Shown one piece after another: positions 43,070 through 50,819 of a DNA stretch of 64,000 nt (its first letter is position 1; each line of letters opens with the position of its first letter). Origin of the DNA: Acidovorax sp. YS12 (GTDB lineage Bacteria > Pseudomonadota > Gammaproteobacteria > Burkholderiales > Burkholderiaceae_C); the NCBI GenBank assembly GCA_021496925.1, contig CP053915.1:1550001-1614000 (forward strand), given 5' to 3'. The notes beneath the pieces are model-generated. The model was given only the letters and a program-made list of their open reading frames with translations, was not told the origin of the DNA and did no database searches. Both the position numbers and the translations under genes were made by a program.

Positions 43070-44002
43070 TCAGCCCCCGGGCACGGCCACGTCCTCCAGC
43101 GCCAGGCGGTGGCGCGGGTCGCGGTGCCAGTCCCAGTAGGTCTGCACCATGCGCCGCGTGACCGGGCCCACGGCGGCGGCGCCCACCGGCAGCCCATCGA
43201 CGCGCGTGACCGGCAGCACGCCCCCGGCCGAGGAGGAGAGGAACACCTCGCGCGCCGCGCGCAGCTCGGCCGCGGGCAGCGCGCGCACCTGCAGCGGCAG
43301 GCCCGCGGCCTGGGCCATCTCGATCACGGTGCGGCGCGTGATGCCTTCGAGCACGCCCTGCGCCGGCGTCACCAGCACGCTCTGGGCGTTCACGCAGAAC
43401 ACGTTGAAGCCCGGCCCCTCGACCACATGGCCCGCGCCATCGGTCAGCACCACGGTGTCGCCCCCGGCGTCGAGCGCGCCCAGCAGGCCCATGGTCAGGT
43501 CGTTCCAGTGGTAGTTCTTGGCGCGCGGGTCCACGCTGCCGGCGGGAATGCGCTGCACGCCGCTGACCACCAGGTCCAGCCCGCGCTCGCGCTGCCCGGC
43601 GTTGGCGATCCAGACATAGGGCACGGCGAAGGCGTAGAACTGGTTCACCGCCAGGCGCGGGTCGCGCGAGCCCCAGGGCGGCTGGCCGCGCGTGACGACC
43701 ATCTCCACGTAGGCGCTGCGCAGGCCCGCCAGGCGCACGCACTGCGCCAGCACCTGCGTGATGCCCTGCGCGGACAGCCCCGGGTCGAGGCGAAAACGCG
43801 CGCAACTGGCGAAGAACCGCTCCAGGTGCGCGTCGAGGCGGAAGAAGGCGCCGTCCCACACGGTCACCACGTCGTAGGTGGCGTCGGAGCGCAGGAAACC
43901 CCAGTCGGTGAGGGGAATCGCGGCGTCGCCGATGGGCACGTAGCGCCCGCGCACAAAGGCGGCGCCCTGGGAGAAATCGGGAGGGGTGTCGAGGGCAGGC
44001 AT
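43070..44002 (-). CDS. Class-IV PLP aminotransferase (D-amino-acid / branched-chain type)
   Basis: 310 aa, fold-type IV PLP enzyme. Phosphate- and PLP-binding landmarks include AKNYHWNDLTMGLL (likely Schiff-base Lys about residue 164), GHVVEGPGFNVFCVN, VLEGITRRTVIEMA and the N-terminal TDWGFLRSDATYDVV. The family includes BCAT, D-amino acid transaminase and aminodeoxychorismate lyase; the DWG/SDATYD start is nearest to the D-amino-acid/BCAT-like group. Substrate is not predictable from sequence. Followed by the SDR gene on the same strand. Confidence 0.82.
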   Translation of the reverse strand: MPALDTPPDFSQGAAFVRGRYVPIGDAAIPLTDWGFLRSDATYDVVTVWDGAFFRLDAHLERFFASCARFRLDPGLSAQGITQVLAQCVRLAGLRSAYVEMVVTRGQPPWGSRDPRLAVNQFYAFAVPYVWIANAGQRERGLDLVVSGVQRIPAGSVDPRAKNYHWNDLTMGLLGALDAGGDTVVLTDGAGHVVEGPGFNVFCVNAQSVLVTPAQGVLEGITRRTVIEMAQAAGLPLQVRALPAAELRAAREVFLSSSAGGVLPVTRVDGLPVGAAAVGPVTRRMVQTYWDWHRDPRHRLALEDVAVPGG

Positions 44003-44051
44003 GCGGCCATTGTGGCCGCGGCCAACGCGCGCGGGTTATCCCGCACGGGAC

Positions 44052-44279
44052 TGGACAAGCATGTGGACAAGTTTTGGCAAGTCCTGTATGGCCCATGCAA
44101 GCCATTGATTTACAAGGCCAATCCTTGTGGCGCCTATTTTTTAGGCAAGCCGGCCACGGGTTTTCCCGCGCCTTGTTGGACAATCATGTGGATAAGTTTT
44201 GACAAGTCCTGTATGGGCGCGCCAAGTGCTTGATTCACAAGGGATTGGCTTGTATTGCCTAAATTTTGGGCAATACCGG
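44052..44279 (+). repeat. Imperfect 125-bp tandem duplication with DnaA-box-like sites
   Basis: Two direct copies (44052-44153 and 44177-44279), about 75% identical, each containing CATGTGGA-AAGTTTTG, CAAGTCCTGTATGG and a terminal hairpin (GCCTA-T5-TAGGC; TTGCC-TAAATTTTG-GGCAA). The first copy has TGTGGACAA (44062-44070), a near DnaA box; the second has the perfect box TGTGGATAA (44187-44195). No coding sequence. It fills most of the 387-base gap between the aminotransferase and ferredoxin genes. Confidence 0.65.
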
Positions 44280-44326
44280 GACGCCGTCGCGGCGCCCCGC
44301 CCTGGCGGCCATGCGCTCCTTTTTAC

Positions 44327-44368
44327 GTAGCTGCCAGCGCTTTCCACATAAGCGCCGGAGCCATTTTT
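44327..44368 (+). repeat. Dispersed ~40-bp repeat (family S)
   Basis: GTAGCTGCCAGCGCTTTCC then ACATAAGCGCCGGAGCC and a poly-T run, 21 bases before the ferredoxin gene. It completes the description of the aminotransferase-ferredoxin gap; no other signal was recognised there. Confidence 0.65.
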
Positions 44369-44389
44369 CATTGTTTTTTCCACTCCGCC

Positions 44390-44683
44390 ATGAATGCTCC
44401 CCTGATGCCCCCGCTGTACACCGCCCGTCTGCACGCCAGCGACGCCCAATGCGACGCCTGGGGCGACCAGCCCCTGCTGGATGCGCTCGAATCCGGCGGC
44501 ATCGCCTGGCCCAGTTCCTGCCGCAACGGCACCTGCCGCACCTGCCTGGGCCAGCTGGTGCAGGGCAGCGTGCGCTACGCCATCGACTGGCCGGGCCTGT
44601 CGCCCGAGGAAAAGGCCCAGGGCTGCGTGCTGCCGTGCGTGGCCTACCCCGAGTCCGACGTGGTGCTGCAGCGCGAGGAATGA
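44390..44683 (+). CDS. Plant-type [2Fe-2S] ferredoxin
   Basis: 97-aa one-domain ferredoxin. Cluster ligands are in SSCRNGTCRTCLGQL (CxxxxCxxC, about residues 42-51) and a final Cys in GCVLPCVAYPESDV (about 82). Electron carrier for an oxygenase or reductase elsewhere; no partner gene adjoins. Start at ATG 44390, after the repeat-filled gap. Directly followed by a family R repeat that carries the IS110 insertion. Confidence 0.85.
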   Translation: MNAPLMPPLYTARLHASDAQCDAWGDQPLLDALESGGIAWPSSCRNGTCRTCLGQLVQGSVRYAIDWPGLSPEEKAQGCVLPCVAYPESDVVLQREE

Positions 44684-44723
44684 AGTGAAACACCCCCTGA
44701 GTCGCCTTCGGCGCCTTCCCCCT

Positions 44724-44922
44724 TGTATCTTCGAGACCCTGAAGTTCAGAGACATTTTTTGGGAAGTTGTCCACAGCCTGTCATCCCCTTGGGAGCCTTG
44801 GCATCCCGTGAGAGAGCATTTGGCGTGGACAGCCAACCGTTTGCAGCAAGCCCGAACAGTTGCTTGTTGGCAATACATGTTCTTTGGATCTGTATTGACC
44901 GCGTATTTTGCAAGGATGGGCA
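44724..44922 (+). ncRNA. Candidate IS110 bridge RNA
   Basis: The left end contains, in the order found in the IS621 bridge RNA, a possible target loop then a donor loop. Donor left guide ACAGTTGCT (44856-44864) is identical to the right junction (45921-45929); donor right guide ATACA (44873-44877) is complementary to the left end TGTAT (44724-44728). Target right guide CGTGAGAGAG (44807-44816) is the reverse complement of CTCTCTCACG in family R repeats; a target left guide CCCCT (44785-44789) matches the target left of the core. TGTCCAC (44769-44775) can pair with GTGGACA (44825-44831). Structure was judged by eye. Confidence 0.6.
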
Positions 44923-45912
44923 ATGACTAACGAATCCCAGGAATCTGTGTTTGTTGGTGTCGACGTCTCCAAGGCTGTGCTGGAAGTGGCCTTGAGTGAC
45001 AAGGGTGCGAGTGAGCGCTTTGACAACGATGAGCGCGGCATTGCGGCACTGATTGAGAGCCTCAAGCAAGTGCATGCGGGGCTTGTGCTCATGGAGGCTA
45101 CAGGGGGTCTGGAGCGCAAGCTGGCACAGGCGCTGTACCTGCAGAACTTTGATGTCATGGTCGTCAACCCGCGTCAGGCCCATGACTTTGGCAAAGCCAT
45201 GGGCTACCTGGCCAAGACCGATCACGTGGATGCACGGGTGCTGTCGCACTTTGCGCGCACACTGCACCAAAGCGAGCGGCGCGACAAGCTGCTGTTGAAG
45301 CTGCCCTCACAGCAACAACAGCACGTTGCTGCACTGGTGATGCGCCGGGGGCAACTGGTGCAAATGCGTGTAGCTGAGAGCAATCGGCTGGAGCAGGCCC
45401 ACCCGCTGTTGGCCAAAAGCATCGCTGCCATGATCAAGGCGCTGGACAAGCAAATTGACGTGCTGGACGACGACATCGGAGGGCGTCTGAAGATGCACTT
45501 CAAGCGTCAGACAGAGCTGCTCAAGGGCTTGAAGGGCATAGGCCCGAATACGCAGGCGGTGCTCATGGGCATGTTGCCGGAGCTGGGGCAATTGAGCCGG
45601 CGCGAGATCAGCAAGCTCGTGGGCGTTGCCCCGCTGGCGCGCGATAGCGGCAAGTCACGTGGCAAGCGCAGCATCTGGGGAGGTCGTGCGGATGTGCGCT
45701 CGGCGCTGTATATGAGCACGCTCAGCGCCATGCGCCACGAGCCGGTGATCATGCAGTTCAGAGACCGCCTGCGCGCGGCAGGTAAAGCGCCCAAGGTCGT
45801 CATTGTGGCCTGCATGCGAAAGCTGCTGACCATAGTCAATGCGGTGATCAAGTCTGGTCAGCCTTGGTCTGCTACTTATTCACAGGCGGGTAATGCGCTG
45901 CAAACCGCTTGA
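44923..45912 (+). CDS. IS110-family DEDD transposase
   Basis: 329-aa transposase/recombinase guided by a bridge RNA. The N-terminal RuvC-like DEDD domain shows VFVGVDVSK (first Asp), LVLMEATGG (Glu) and KTDHVDARVL (Asp pair, about residues 87-96); the C-terminal Tnp_20 domain has LVGVAPLARDSGKSRGKRSIWGGRADVRSALY with the catalytic Ser in DSGKS. Start ATG 44923 has AAGGA 7 bases upstream; an upstream in-frame TTG at 44908 is less likely. Full-length and uninterrupted. Base composition is less GC-rich than neighbours, in line with recent arrival. Confidence 0.92.
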   Translation: MTNESQESVFVGVDVSKAVLEVALSDKGASERFDNDERGIAALIESLKQVHAGLVLMEATGGLERKLAQALYLQNFDVMVVNPRQAHDFGKAMGYLAKTDHVDARVLSHFARTLHQSERRDKLLLKLPSQQQQHVAALVMRRGQLVQMRVAESNRLEQAHPLLAKSIAAMIKALDKQIDVLDDDIGGRLKMHFKRQTELLKGLKGIGPNTQAVLMGMLPELGQLSRREISKLVGVAPLARDSGKSRGKRSIWGGRADVRSALYMSTLSAMRHEPVIMQFRDRLRAAGKAPKVVIVACMRKLLTIVNAVIKSGQPWSATYSQAGNALQTA

Positions 45913-46060
45913 CTTTGAACACAGTTGCTCTCTCTACGCGCTTCGCGCTATGGGAGGGGGACGCAGCCCTCGCTGCGGGGCGGCCCTTGCTCGGCTGCCC
46001 GCGCTTGGGCCGCGCCAGTTTCATGCGCTGTGGGTAGCGCGCAGCGCCGTGGACAACTGC

Positions 46061-46151
46061 GATGAAACGACACCCCCCTGAGCGGCTGCGCGGCTGCCCA
46101 CGCATGGGCCGCGCCGGTTTCATGGAGCGTGGGTTGCGCGCAGCGCCATGG
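46061..46151 (-). repeat. Palindromic repeat (family R), partial copy R4
   Basis: Internally shortened copy next to R3: GATGAAACGACACCCCCCTG, then GCCGCGCCGGTTTCATG and GGGTTGCGCGCAGCGCC. With R3 it occupies the 45913-46160 region. The rest of the gap up to ribBA (46152-46329) holds a possible -10 box TAGAAT at 46196-46201 and nothing else recognised. Confidence 0.65.
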
Positions 46152-46329
46152 CTAACCGATACATCCACAAACCACGCGCGGCGCCCGCGCTGGACTAGAA
46201 TTTCGCTCTTTGGGCGGCCCCCCGCCCCCTTTGCGGCAGCGCTGCATCGCATGTTCTTTGGCTCTGGCGCCCGCGCCCATGGAACCTGCATGGCGCGCGC
46301 CGCCCAGGCCCCAAGGAAAGCCCCCCTCC

Positions 46330-47451
46330 ATGACCTCTCCCCTCACCCCCGTGCCCGTCTCGCCCGTCGAGGAGATCGTGGCCGAGATGCGCGCCGGGCG
46401 CATGGTCATCCTCGTCGATGAGGAAGACCGCGAAAACGAAGGCGACCTGGTGCTTGCCGCCGACCACGTCACGCCCGAGGCCATCAACTTCATGGCGCGC
46501 TTCGGCCGCGGCCTGATCTGCCTGACCCTCTCGCGCGAGCGCTGCGAGCGCCTGCAGCTGCCGCCCATGGTGGCGCGCAACGGCACCAAGATGGGCACGG
46601 CCTTCACCGTCTCCATCGAGGCTGCCGAGGGCGTCACCACCGGCATCAGCGCCGCCGACCGCGCGCGCACCGTGCAGGCCGCCGTGGCGCCGCACGCCAA
46701 GGCCAGCGACCTGGTGCAGCCCGGCCACATCTTCCCGCTGCAGGCGGTGGATGGCGGCGTGCTCATGCGCGCCGGCCACACCGAGGCCGGCTGCGACCTG
46801 GCCGCCATGGCCGGCTGCAGCCCCGCCGCCGTGATCTGCGAGGTGATGAAGGACGACGGCACCATGGCCCGCCTGCCCGACCTGCAGCTCTTCGCGGCCG
46901 AGCACGGCATCAAGATCGGCACCATCGCCGACCTGATCGAGTACCGCAGCCGCAACGAATCGCTGGTGGAGAAAGTGGGATCGCGCACCGTGCAGACGGC
47001 CTGGGGCGAATTCACCGCGCACGCCTTCCGCGACGGCCCCAGCGGCAACGTGCACCTGGCGCTGGTGCGCGGCCAGTGGGACGCGCAGGCCGAGGTGCCG
47101 GTGCGCGTGCACGAGCCGCTGTCGGTGCTCGACGCGCTGGAAGTCAACCGCTCCATGCACTCGTGGAGCCTGGACACCAGCCTGGCCTACATCGCCCGCC
47201 AGGGCCAGGGCGTGGCGGTGCTGCTGAACTGCGGCGAATCGGGCGCGCAGCTGCTGGAGCAATTCGAGGGCAAGGCGCGCGCCGCGCAGGCCCCCGAGCG
47301 CGGCCGCATGGACCTGCGCACCTACGGCGTGGGCGCGCAGGTCCTGCGCGACGTGGGCGTGGTGCGGATGCGCCTCATGGGCCAGCCGCGCCGCCTGCCC
47401 AGCATGGCCGGCTACGGGCTGGAGATCACCGGCTACATCACCAAGGAATGA
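46330..47451 (+). CDS. ribBA: 3,4-dihydroxy-2-butanone 4-phosphate synthase with degenerate GTP cyclohydrolase II domain
   Basis: 373 aa. Residues ~8-210 are a complete DHBP synthase (RibB): ILVDEEDRENEGDLVLAAD, FGRGLICL, GHIFPLQAVDGGVLMRAGHTEA. The C-terminal ~160 residues have the GTP cyclohydrolase II fold but lack the zinc-binding Cys-rich stretch expected after the RVH segment (VRVHEPLSVLDALEVN replaces it), so this half should be inactive. The gene therefore probably provides RibB only, the RibBX-like state. Directly upstream of ribH (6-base gap). Confidence 0.9.
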   Translation: MTSPLTPVPVSPVEEIVAEMRAGRMVILVDEEDRENEGDLVLAADHVTPEAINFMARFGRGLICLTLSRERCERLQLPPMVARNGTKMGTAFTVSIEAAEGVTTGISAADRARTVQAAVAPHAKASDLVQPGHIFPLQAVDGGVLMRAGHTEAGCDLAAMAGCSPAAVICEVMKDDGTMARLPDLQLFAAEHGIKIGTIADLIEYRSRNESLVEKVGSRTVQTAWGEFTAHAFRDGPSGNVHLALVRGQWDAQAEVPVRVHEPLSVLDALEVNRSMHSWSLDTSLAYIARQGQGVAVLLNCGESGAQLLEQFEGKARAAQAPERGRMDLRTYGVGAQVLRDVGVVRMRLMGQPRRLPSMAGYGLEITGYITKE

Positions 47452-47457
47452 ACCCCT

Positions 47458-47928
47458 ATGCAAAACGCTGACAAAGGCACGGCCGCCACCCCGCTCGACG
47501 GCAAGGAACTGCGCATCGGCATCGTGCAGGCGCGCTTCAACGAAAGCATCACCGACGCGCTGGCCGCCGCCTGCCGCGACACCCTGCTCGACCTGGGCGT
47601 GCAGGCCGAACACGTCACCCACGTGACCGTGCCCGGCGCGCTCGAAGTGCCGCTGGCGCTGATGGCCCTGGCCGAGCGCGACGAGTTCGACGCGCTGATC
47701 GCGCTGGGCTGCATCATCCGCGGCGAAACCTACCACTTCGAGCTGGTGGCCAATGAATCGGGCGCGGGCGTCTCGCGCGTCGGGCTGGACTACGGCATCC
47801 CCATCGCCAACGCCATCCTGACCACCGAGAACCTCGACCAGGCCGTGGCGCGCCAGACCGAGAAGGGCCGCGACGCCGCCTACGTGGCCGTCGAAATGGC
47901 CAACCTGCTGGGCGGGCTGGCGGCATGA
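47458..47928 (+). CDS. ribH: 6,7-dimethyl-8-ribityllumazine synthase
   Basis: 156-aa lumazine synthase joining the RibB product with the pyrimidine from RibD to form the riboflavin precursor. Typical motifs: IVQARFNESITDAL, VTVPGALEVPLAL, ALGCIIRGETYHFELVANES and a terminal GRDAAYVAVEMANLL. Length is normal. It follows ribBA by 6 bases and overlaps nusB by 4 bases (ATGA), the common rib-nusB arrangement. Confidence 0.95.
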   Translation: MQNADKGTAATPLDGKELRIGIVQARFNESITDALAAACRDTLLDLGVQAEHVTHVTVPGALEVPLALMALAERDEFDALIALGCIIRGETYHFELVANESGAGVSRVGLDYGIPIANAILTTENLDQAVARQTEKGRDAAYVAVEMANLLGGLAA

Positions 47929-48473
47929 GCGGCGACTTCTCCAGCGCCTCCAAGCGCCCGCCGCGCCAGCCGCGCAAGGGCCTGACCAGCACCGGCGCGC
48001 GCAAGGCGGCGTCCAAGTCGGCGCGTTCGCGCGCGCGCGAATTCGCGCTCCAGGCGCTGTACCAGTACATCGTCGGGCGCAACGAGGCCAGCGCCATCGA
48101 CCTGTTCACGCGCGACCTGGCGGGCTTTCACAAGGCCGATGCCGCGCACTACGACGCGCTGCTGCACGGCTGCGTGCGCACCGAAACCGCGCTGGACGCG
48201 CTGATCGTGCCCCAGCTCGACCGCCCGCTGGCCGAGATCTCCCCCATCGAGCACGCCGTGATGTGGATCGGCGTGTACGAGTTCCAGCACTGCATGGACG
48301 TGCCCTGGCGCGTGGCGCTGAACGAATGCATCGAGCTGGCCAAGGAATTCGGCGGCACCGACGGGCACAAGTACGTCAACGCCGTGCTCGGCGGCCTGGC
48401 ACCCAAGCTGCGCGCGGCCGAGGTGGCGGCCGACCAGCAGCAGCGCGCCCCGCAGGCCGCGCCCGACGCCTGA
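47925..48473 (+). CDS. nusB: Transcription antitermination protein NusB
   Basis: 182 aa. Basic N-terminal extension (about 40 residues, Lys/Arg-rich), then the NusB helical domain: ARSRAREFALQALYQYIVG, LAEISPIEHAVMWIGVYEF and WRVALNECIELAKEFGGTDGHKYVNAVLGGLAPKLR. It binds boxA RNA with S10 for rRNA antitermination. Coupled to ribH by ATGA overlap. The C-terminal Gln/Ala-rich tail is variable in the family. Confidence 0.93.
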   Translation: MSGDFSSASKRPPRQPRKGLTSTGARKAASKSARSRAREFALQALYQYIVGRNEASAIDLFTRDLAGFHKADAAHYDALLHGCVRTETALDALIVPQLDRPLAEISPIEHAVMWIGVYEFQHCMDVPWRVALNECIELAKEFGGTDGHKYVNAVLGGLAPKLRAAEVAADQQQRAPQAAPDA

Positions 48474-48490
48474 GCCCCGCCCCTTTGCCC

Positions 48491-49675
48491 ATGAAGCTGT
48501 CCACGCGCGCCCAGCGCATCGAACCGTTCTACGTGATGGAAGTCGCCAAGGCTGCGCAGGCCCTGGCACGCGAAGTGGCCGGCGGCCACGACCCGATGAT
48601 CTTCCTGAACATCGGCGAGCCCGACTTCACCGCCCCGCCCCTGGTCCAGGAGGCCGCCGACCGCGCCGTGCGCGCCGGCCTGTCGCAGTACACCCCGGCG
48701 CTGGGCCTCGACGCGTTGCGCGAGCGCATCAGCGGCTGGTACGCCGGGCGTTTCGGCATCGACGTGCCCGCGCGGCGCATCGTCGTCACCGCCGGCGCCT
48801 CGGCGGCGCTGCAGCTCGCCTGCCTGGCGCTGATCGACGCGGGCGACGAAATCCTGATGCCCGACCCGAGCTACCCCTGCAACCGCCACTTCGTCACGGC
48901 GGCGCAGGGCGAAGCGGTGCTCCTTCCCACCACGGCCGAGGAGCGCTTCCAACTGAGCGCCGCCAAGGTCGAGGCGGCCTGGGGCGCGCGCACGCGCGGC
49001 GTGCTGCTGGCCTCGCCGTCGAACCCCACGGGCACGTCGATCGCGCCCGCGGAGCTGCGCCGCATCCACGAGGCGGTGCAGGCGCGCGGCGGGCTGACCA
49101 TCGTCGATGAGATCTACCTCGGCCTGTCGTACGACGCGGCCTACGGCCAGACGGCGCTGGCCATCGACGACAACGTCATCAGCATCAACAGCTTCAGCAA
49201 GTACTTCAACATGACGGGCTGGCGCCTGGGCTGGATGGTGGTGCCCGACGTGCTGGTGCCCGCCGTGGAGCGGCTGGCGCAGAACCTGTTCATCTGCGCC
49301 AGCACCATCGCGCAGCACGCCGCGCTGGCCTGCTTCGCGCCCGAGAGCATCGCCGAGTACGAGCGCCGGCGCCTGGAGTTCAAGGCGCGGCGCGACTACT
49401 TCATTCCCGCGCTGAACCAGCTCGGCCTGATGGTGCCCGTCATGCCCGATGGCGCCTTCTACGCCTGGGCCGATTGCACGCAGGCGGCCGAAAAACTCGG
49501 CGTGCAGGGGAGCTGGGACTTCGCCTTCGCGCTGATGCAGCGCGCCCACCTGGCCATCACGCCGGGGCGCGACTTCGGCGCGGCCGAGACGGCGCGCTAC
49601 GTGCGCTTTTCCACCGCCAATTCGATGGCGCAGCTGCAGGAAAGCGTGGCGCGCCTGGCGCGGGTGCTGGGCTGA
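48491..49675 (+). CDS. PLP-dependent class-I/II aminotransferase
   Basis: 394-aa fold-type I aminotransferase. NIGEPDFTAPPLVQEA near the start, ASPSNPTGTSI, VDEIYLGLSYD and the PLP-lysine in SINSFSKYFNMTGWRLGW (Lys about residue 238). Sequence is nearest AspC/AlaA-like enzymes that act on alanine or other small amino acids; precise substrate is unknown. It starts 17 bases after nusB, with weak upstream Shine-Dalgarno, and precedes ybgC by 16 bases. Confidence 0.87.
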   Translation: MKLSTRAQRIEPFYVMEVAKAAQALAREVAGGHDPMIFLNIGEPDFTAPPLVQEAADRAVRAGLSQYTPALGLDALRERISGWYAGRFGIDVPARRIVVTAGASAALQLACLALIDAGDEILMPDPSYPCNRHFVTAAQGEAVLLPTTAEERFQLSAAKVEAAWGARTRGVLLASPSNPTGTSIAPAELRRIHEAVQARGGLTIVDEIYLGLSYDAAYGQTALAIDDNVISINSFSKYFNMTGWRLGWMVVPDVLVPAVERLAQNLFICASTIAQHAALACFAPESIAEYERRRLEFKARRDYFIPALNQLGLMVPVMPDGAFYAWADCTQAAEKLGVQGSWDFAFALMQRAHLAITPGRDFGAAETARYVRFSTANSMAQLQESVARLARVLG

Positions 49676-49691
49676 ACCGGAGCGGTGCACC

Positions 49692-50108
49692 ATGGCAGCA
49701 TTTGAATTCCCCATCCGCGTGTACTGGGAGGACACCGATGCCGGCGGCATCGTGTTCTACGCCAACTACCTGCGCTTCTTCGAGCGCGCGCGCACCGAGT
49801 GGCTGCGCGCGCTGGGCCTGTCGCAGCATGCGCTGCGCGAGGAAACCGGCGGCATGTTCGTGGTGACGGCAGCGCAGTTGCAGTACCACCGCCCGGCACG
49901 GCTGGACGATGAACTCATCGTCACCGCCGCTGTCATAGAGCAGGGCCGCGCCTCGCTGACCATGGCGCAGCAGGCCCTGCGCAAACCAGGCTCCGCGCAC
50001 GAAGCGCCCACGCTGCTGTGCGAGGGCCAGGTGCGCATCGGCTGGGTGGACAGCGCCACGCTGCGCCCCGCCAGGATTCCCAACGCCGTGCTGGAAAGAT
50101 TTGCATGA
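49692..50108 (+). CDS. ybgC: Tol-Pal associated acyl-CoA thioesterase YbgC
   Basis: 138-aa hot-dog thioesterase with YWEDTDAGGIVFYANYLRFFERARTEWL (catalytic Asp about residue 17). It hydrolyses short acyl-CoA or acyl-ACP and is the usual first gene of the tol-pal cluster. Its TGA overlaps the tolQ ATG (ATGA, 50105-50108). Confidence 0.93.
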   Translation: MAAFEFPIRVYWEDTDAGGIVFYANYLRFFERARTEWLRALGLSQHALREETGGMFVVTAAQLQYHRPARLDDELIVTAAVIEQGRASLTMAQQALRKPGSAHEAPTLLCEGQVRIGWVDSATLRPARIPNAVLERFA

Positions 50109-50806
50109 ATTCCCAAGACATGTCCATCGTCAACCTCGTGCTGCACGCCAGCTGGGTGGTGCAGTTCGTCATGCTGCTGCTGCTCGGCGTCTCGGTGGCG
50201 AGCTGGACGGCCATCTTCCGCAAGCTGTTCGCACTCAAGCGCGTGAAGTCGCTCAACGAGGAGTTCGAGCGCGAATTCTGGTCGGGCACCAGCCTGAACG
50301 AGCTGTTTGCCGCCGCGGCACAGAACGCCAAGCACGCCGGGCCGATGGAGCGCATCTTCGCCAGCGGCATGCGCGAATACCAAAAGCTGCGCGAGCGCCG
50401 CATCGCCGACCCCGGCACGCTGCTCGACGGTGCGCGCCGCGCCATGCGCGCCAGCTTCCAGCGCGAGATGGACGTGATCGAGTCCAGCCTGTCCTTCCTC
50501 GGCTCGGTGGCCTCGGTGTCGCCCTACGTGGGGCTGTTCGGCACCGTCTGGGGCATCATGCACGCCTTCACGGGCTTCGCCGGCATGGAGCAGGTCACGC
50601 TCGCCACCGTCGCGCCGGGCATTGCCGAGGCGCTGGTGGCCACCGCTATCGGCCTGTTCGCCGCCATTCCCGCCGTGGTGGCCTACAACCGCTTCGCGCG
50701 CGACATCGACCGCGTGGCCACGCACCAGGAGACCTTCATCGAGGAGTTCTCCAACATCCTGCAGCGCAACCTGGGCGCCCACCCCGGTTCGCCCTCGGGG
50801 CATTGA
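50105..50806 (+). CDS. tolQ: Tol-Pal system proton-channel subunit TolQ
   Basis: 233-aa inner-membrane protein with three helices (about residues 16-38, 135-157, 172-194) and the conserved GLFGTVWGIMHAF and ATAIGLFAAIPAVVAYN segments. With TolR it converts proton flow into force on TolA. ATG 50105 overlaps ybgC; tolR begins 13 bases downstream. Confidence 0.94.
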   Translation: MNSQDMSIVNLVLHASWVVQFVMLLLLGVSVASWTAIFRKLFALKRVKSLNEEFEREFWSGTSLNELFAAAAQNAKHAGPMERIFASGMREYQKLRERRIADPGTLLDGARRAMRASFQREMDVIESSLSFLGSVASVSPYVGLFGTVWGIMHAFTGFAGMEQVTLATVAPGIAEALVATAIGLFAAIPAVVAYNRFARDIDRVATHQETFIEEFSNILQRNLGAHPGSPSGH

Positions 50807-50819
50807 AGGGAGCGCCGTC

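Larger units (their letters stand above)
44724..45927 (+). mobile_element. IS110-family insertion sequence in a palindromic repeat
   Basis: About 1.2 kb. Left end TGTATCTTCG follows core CT (44722-44723); right end ACACAGTTG precedes core CT (45928-45929). There are no terminal inverted repeats, as expected for IS110. One DEDD transposase is encoded. The 199-base non-coding left end and only 15-base right end match the IS110 group, whose bridge RNA comes from the left end. The transposase frame is intact, so the element may still be active. Confidence 0.88.
44686..46052 (-). repeat. Palindromic repeat (family R), copy R3, split by IS110 insertion
   Basis: Left part 44686-44723 and right part 45928-46052 together make one minus-orientation family R copy. 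Joining them at the shared CT gives CGCCTTCCCCCTCTCTCTACG, aligning with the equivalent stretch of R2 (reverse complement CGCCTTCCTCCTCTCTCACG). The insertion falls in the hairpin-forming block of the repeat. Confidence 0.8.

Noticed and set aside
44052..44279. Chromosomal or plasmid replication origin
   Set aside because: Only two DnaA-like boxes, no AT-rich unwinding element and no replication or partition gene nearby; kept as a repeat with DnaA-like sites.
46152..46329. FMN riboswitch upstream of ribBA
   Set aside because: None of the conserved FMN-element blocks is visible; only repeat sequence and a possible -10 box.
46195..47736. Minus-strand open frame opposite ribBA-ribH
   Set aside because: Ala/Gly/His-rich composition and complete overlap with two conserved enzymes.
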